Under the pieces are notes generated by a model, which ran no database searches, was not told the DNA's origin, and saw only the letters and a program-made list of their open reading frames with translations. A stretch of DNA of 64,000 nucleotides, from contig CALKNV010000018.1 of the NCBI GenBank assembly GCA_938091935.1, positions 62,001 through 126,000 of the forward strand. The letters are read 5' to 3'. Made by a program: the position numbers and the translations under genes. Below, piece by piece: positions 62,838 through 64,000 of this stretch (its first letter is position 1; each line of letters starts with the position of its first letter). Origin of the DNA: an uncultured Pseudomonadales bacterium. GTDB taxonomy: Bacteria; Pseudomonadota; Gammaproteobacteria; Pseudomonadales; Pseudohongiellaceae.

Positions 62838-64000
62838 TCAGTTCAAGCCAAACCAGGGCCGCAGGCGGGTGCCGATGCTGCTGCCGGCGAAGGCCGCCAC
62901 AAACCAGAGCCAGCCGTGCAGGCTGGTAGATGAGATGCCGCCAAAATAGGCGCCGATGTTGCAGCCGAAGGCGATGCGCGCACCGTAGCCCAGCATCAGG
63001 CCGCCGACCACCGCGGCCAGCAGCGAGCGCGCCGGGATGCGCAGGGAGGGCGAGAACTTGTGGGCCAGGCTGGCGGCCATTAAAGCCCCCAGCATGATGC
63101 CGAAGTTCATCACCGAGGTGATATCGTCAAACAGGCTGCCATTTAGCGAAGCCAGTGAGCCGGGGCGGCTCCAGTAGGCCCAGTGGGAAATGTCCAGCCC
63201 CACCACGCCAAGAATCTTCGCGCCCCACAGCGCAAATGCCGCGGTCACGCCCCAGGGGCGGCCAGCCAGCAGTAGGGTTGCCACGTTGACAGCCGCCAGG
63301 GCCAGGGCGCCGGCGATCAGTGGCCAGGGCCCGCGCAGCAATGTGGGTGAGCTGGCGCTTGTAGTACTGAGCAGATCGCCATGGCGACGTTTCTCCCAGG
63401 CCGCAGCTGCCAGGTAGACCCCAGCGAATAACACCATGCTGATAAGAATACCGCCGATTACGCCGAAGCTGCGGGAAAGTGCCATGGGCTCGAAACCGGG
63501 TACCCCTTGCCAGCTCTGCCAGTGATAGGTACCCAGCACAGAACCCGCGATAAAGGCCGCCAGGGTCACCAGCATCCGCACGTTGCCGCCACCGGCAGTA
63601 AACAGGGTGCCGGAGGCGCAGCCACCGCCCAGCTGCATACCAATGCCAAACATGAAGGCGCCGCACACCACGCCGAGATTAACCGGTGCCACGCTGCCGC
63701 GCAGGGCGACACCACCGATCTCGCCCATGGAGATGAGTGGCGTGAAGATCAGTACCGTGACTCCCAGCATCACCATCTGTGCCCGCAGGCCCGCGCTGCG
63801 CCCGGTTTTCGCCACCTCGCGCCACGCCCCGGTAAAACCAAAAGCCGCGTGGTAGAGAATCACGCCGGCCGCCAACCCCACCAGAAACAGGCTGGCCTGG
63901 CGCCAGCCGATCTCCACGAACAGGTAGAGATAGAGCAAGGCAGCGATGCTGGCGCTGAGAATTAGGCCGAGCTGGTTGCGACGGGTTTGTTCCTGGGGCA
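62838..64000 (-). CDS. YeeE/YedE-family transporter (partial at window edge)
   Basis: An inner-membrane protein with about 9-10 transmembrane helices, open at the window end; at least 387 residues are visible. The last two bases of the window on this strand are TG followed by CCC CAG GAA, so an ATG may begin one base outside. It has two YeeE repeats, each with a conserved Cys: GGGCASGTLFTAGGG and FGCNIGAYFGG. YeeE (TsuA) imports thiosulfate through conserved cysteines in E. coli. A TsuB/YeeD (TusA-like) partner is not seen. Sulfur-compound uptake would fit the persulfide dioxygenase at 20414, though the distance is large. Confidence 0.88.
   Translation of the reverse strand, partial: PQEQTRRNQLGLILSASIAALLYLYLFVEIGWRQASLFLVGLAAGVILYHAAFGFTGAWREVAKTGRSAGLRAQMVMLGVTVLIFTPLISMGEIGGVALRGSVAPVNLGVVCGAFMFGIGMQLGGGCASGTLFTAGGGNVRMLVTLAAFIAGSVLGTYHWQSWQGVPGFEPMALSRSFGVIGGILISMVLFAGVYLAAAAWEKRRHGDLLSTTSASSPTLLRGPWPLIAGALALAAVNVATLLLAGRPWGVTAAFALWGAKILGVVGLDISHWAYWSRPGSLASLNGSLFDDITSVMNFGIMLGALMAASLAHKFSPSLRIPARSLLAAVVGGLMLGYGARIAFGCNIGAYFGGISSTSLHGWLWFVAAFAGSSIGTRLRPWFGLN

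Overview
The window reads as chromosomal DNA of a free-living, probably marine, gammaproteobacterium. The reasons are the LptF/LptG pair, an E. coli-type ModE/ModABC system with recognisable ModE boxes, a two-subunit pyruvate carboxylase, a YcgR-type PilZ protein and many Sec/Tat-exported hydrolases. This placement is an inference from gene content; no rRNA or tRNA gene was found to confirm it. There is no phage, plasmid, CRISPR array or intact insertion sequence.

Region 1 (1-3.3 kb) holds a secreted PPC-like protein and a trypsin-like protease fused to a FN3-like segment and a ClpP/crotonase-like domain. Region 2 (3.5-18.6 kb) is the most coherent accessory block. It contains three Gfo/Idh/MocA oxidoreductases, two tandem DUF1080 (3-keto-disaccharide hydrolase) proteins, a GMC flavoprotein with its gluconate-2-dehydrogenase-subunit-3-like partner, two xylose-isomerase-like TIM barrels, a PIG-L deacetylase lipoprotein, an NHS-type MFS permease and a sulfatase. 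Several members carry Tat or Sec signals, so I infer a pathway in which glycosides are oxidised at C3 and cleaved in the periplasm, then imported and reduced in the cytoplasm. A 125-codon relic inside it fuses the start of a second GMC gene to the end of a second subunit-3 gene.

Region 3 (18.7-35.8 kb) is mixed: orphan modA behind a ModE box, a persulfide dioxygenase-rhodanese fusion, a large polytopic membrane protein, a PilZ protein, thymidine kinase, DUF2272, CoA transferase, TrmO, a serine hydrolase, gamma-carbonic anhydrase, an NHL propeller and pyruvate carboxylase (PycA/PycB). Region 4 (35.9-41.2 kb) has a FecR-domain gene with two in-frame TAA codons, a GNAT, MscS, a 2TM protein and a YcaQ-type glycosylase. 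Region 5 (41.3-50.7 kb) has an M1 peptidase overlapping a DUF6702 gene, then lptF-lptG overlapping a gene that fuses an LPS-kinase domain to a glycosidase-like domain, then malic enzyme.

Region 6 (50.8-59.8 kb) holds a bestrophin-like protein, a CotH-like secreted protein, a Shewanella-like phosphatase, a third DUF1080 protein, an uncharacterised secreted protein, an S9 peptidase, DUF488 and a membrane/PAS gene broken by one TAA. Region 7 (59.9-64 kb) is modB-modC, convergent modE and a YeeE/YedE transporter running off the edge. modA and modBC lie 41 kb apart but share near-identical ModE palindromes, so the molybdate regulon is split. Functions are assigned by recognising family motifs in the translations; no database search was run.
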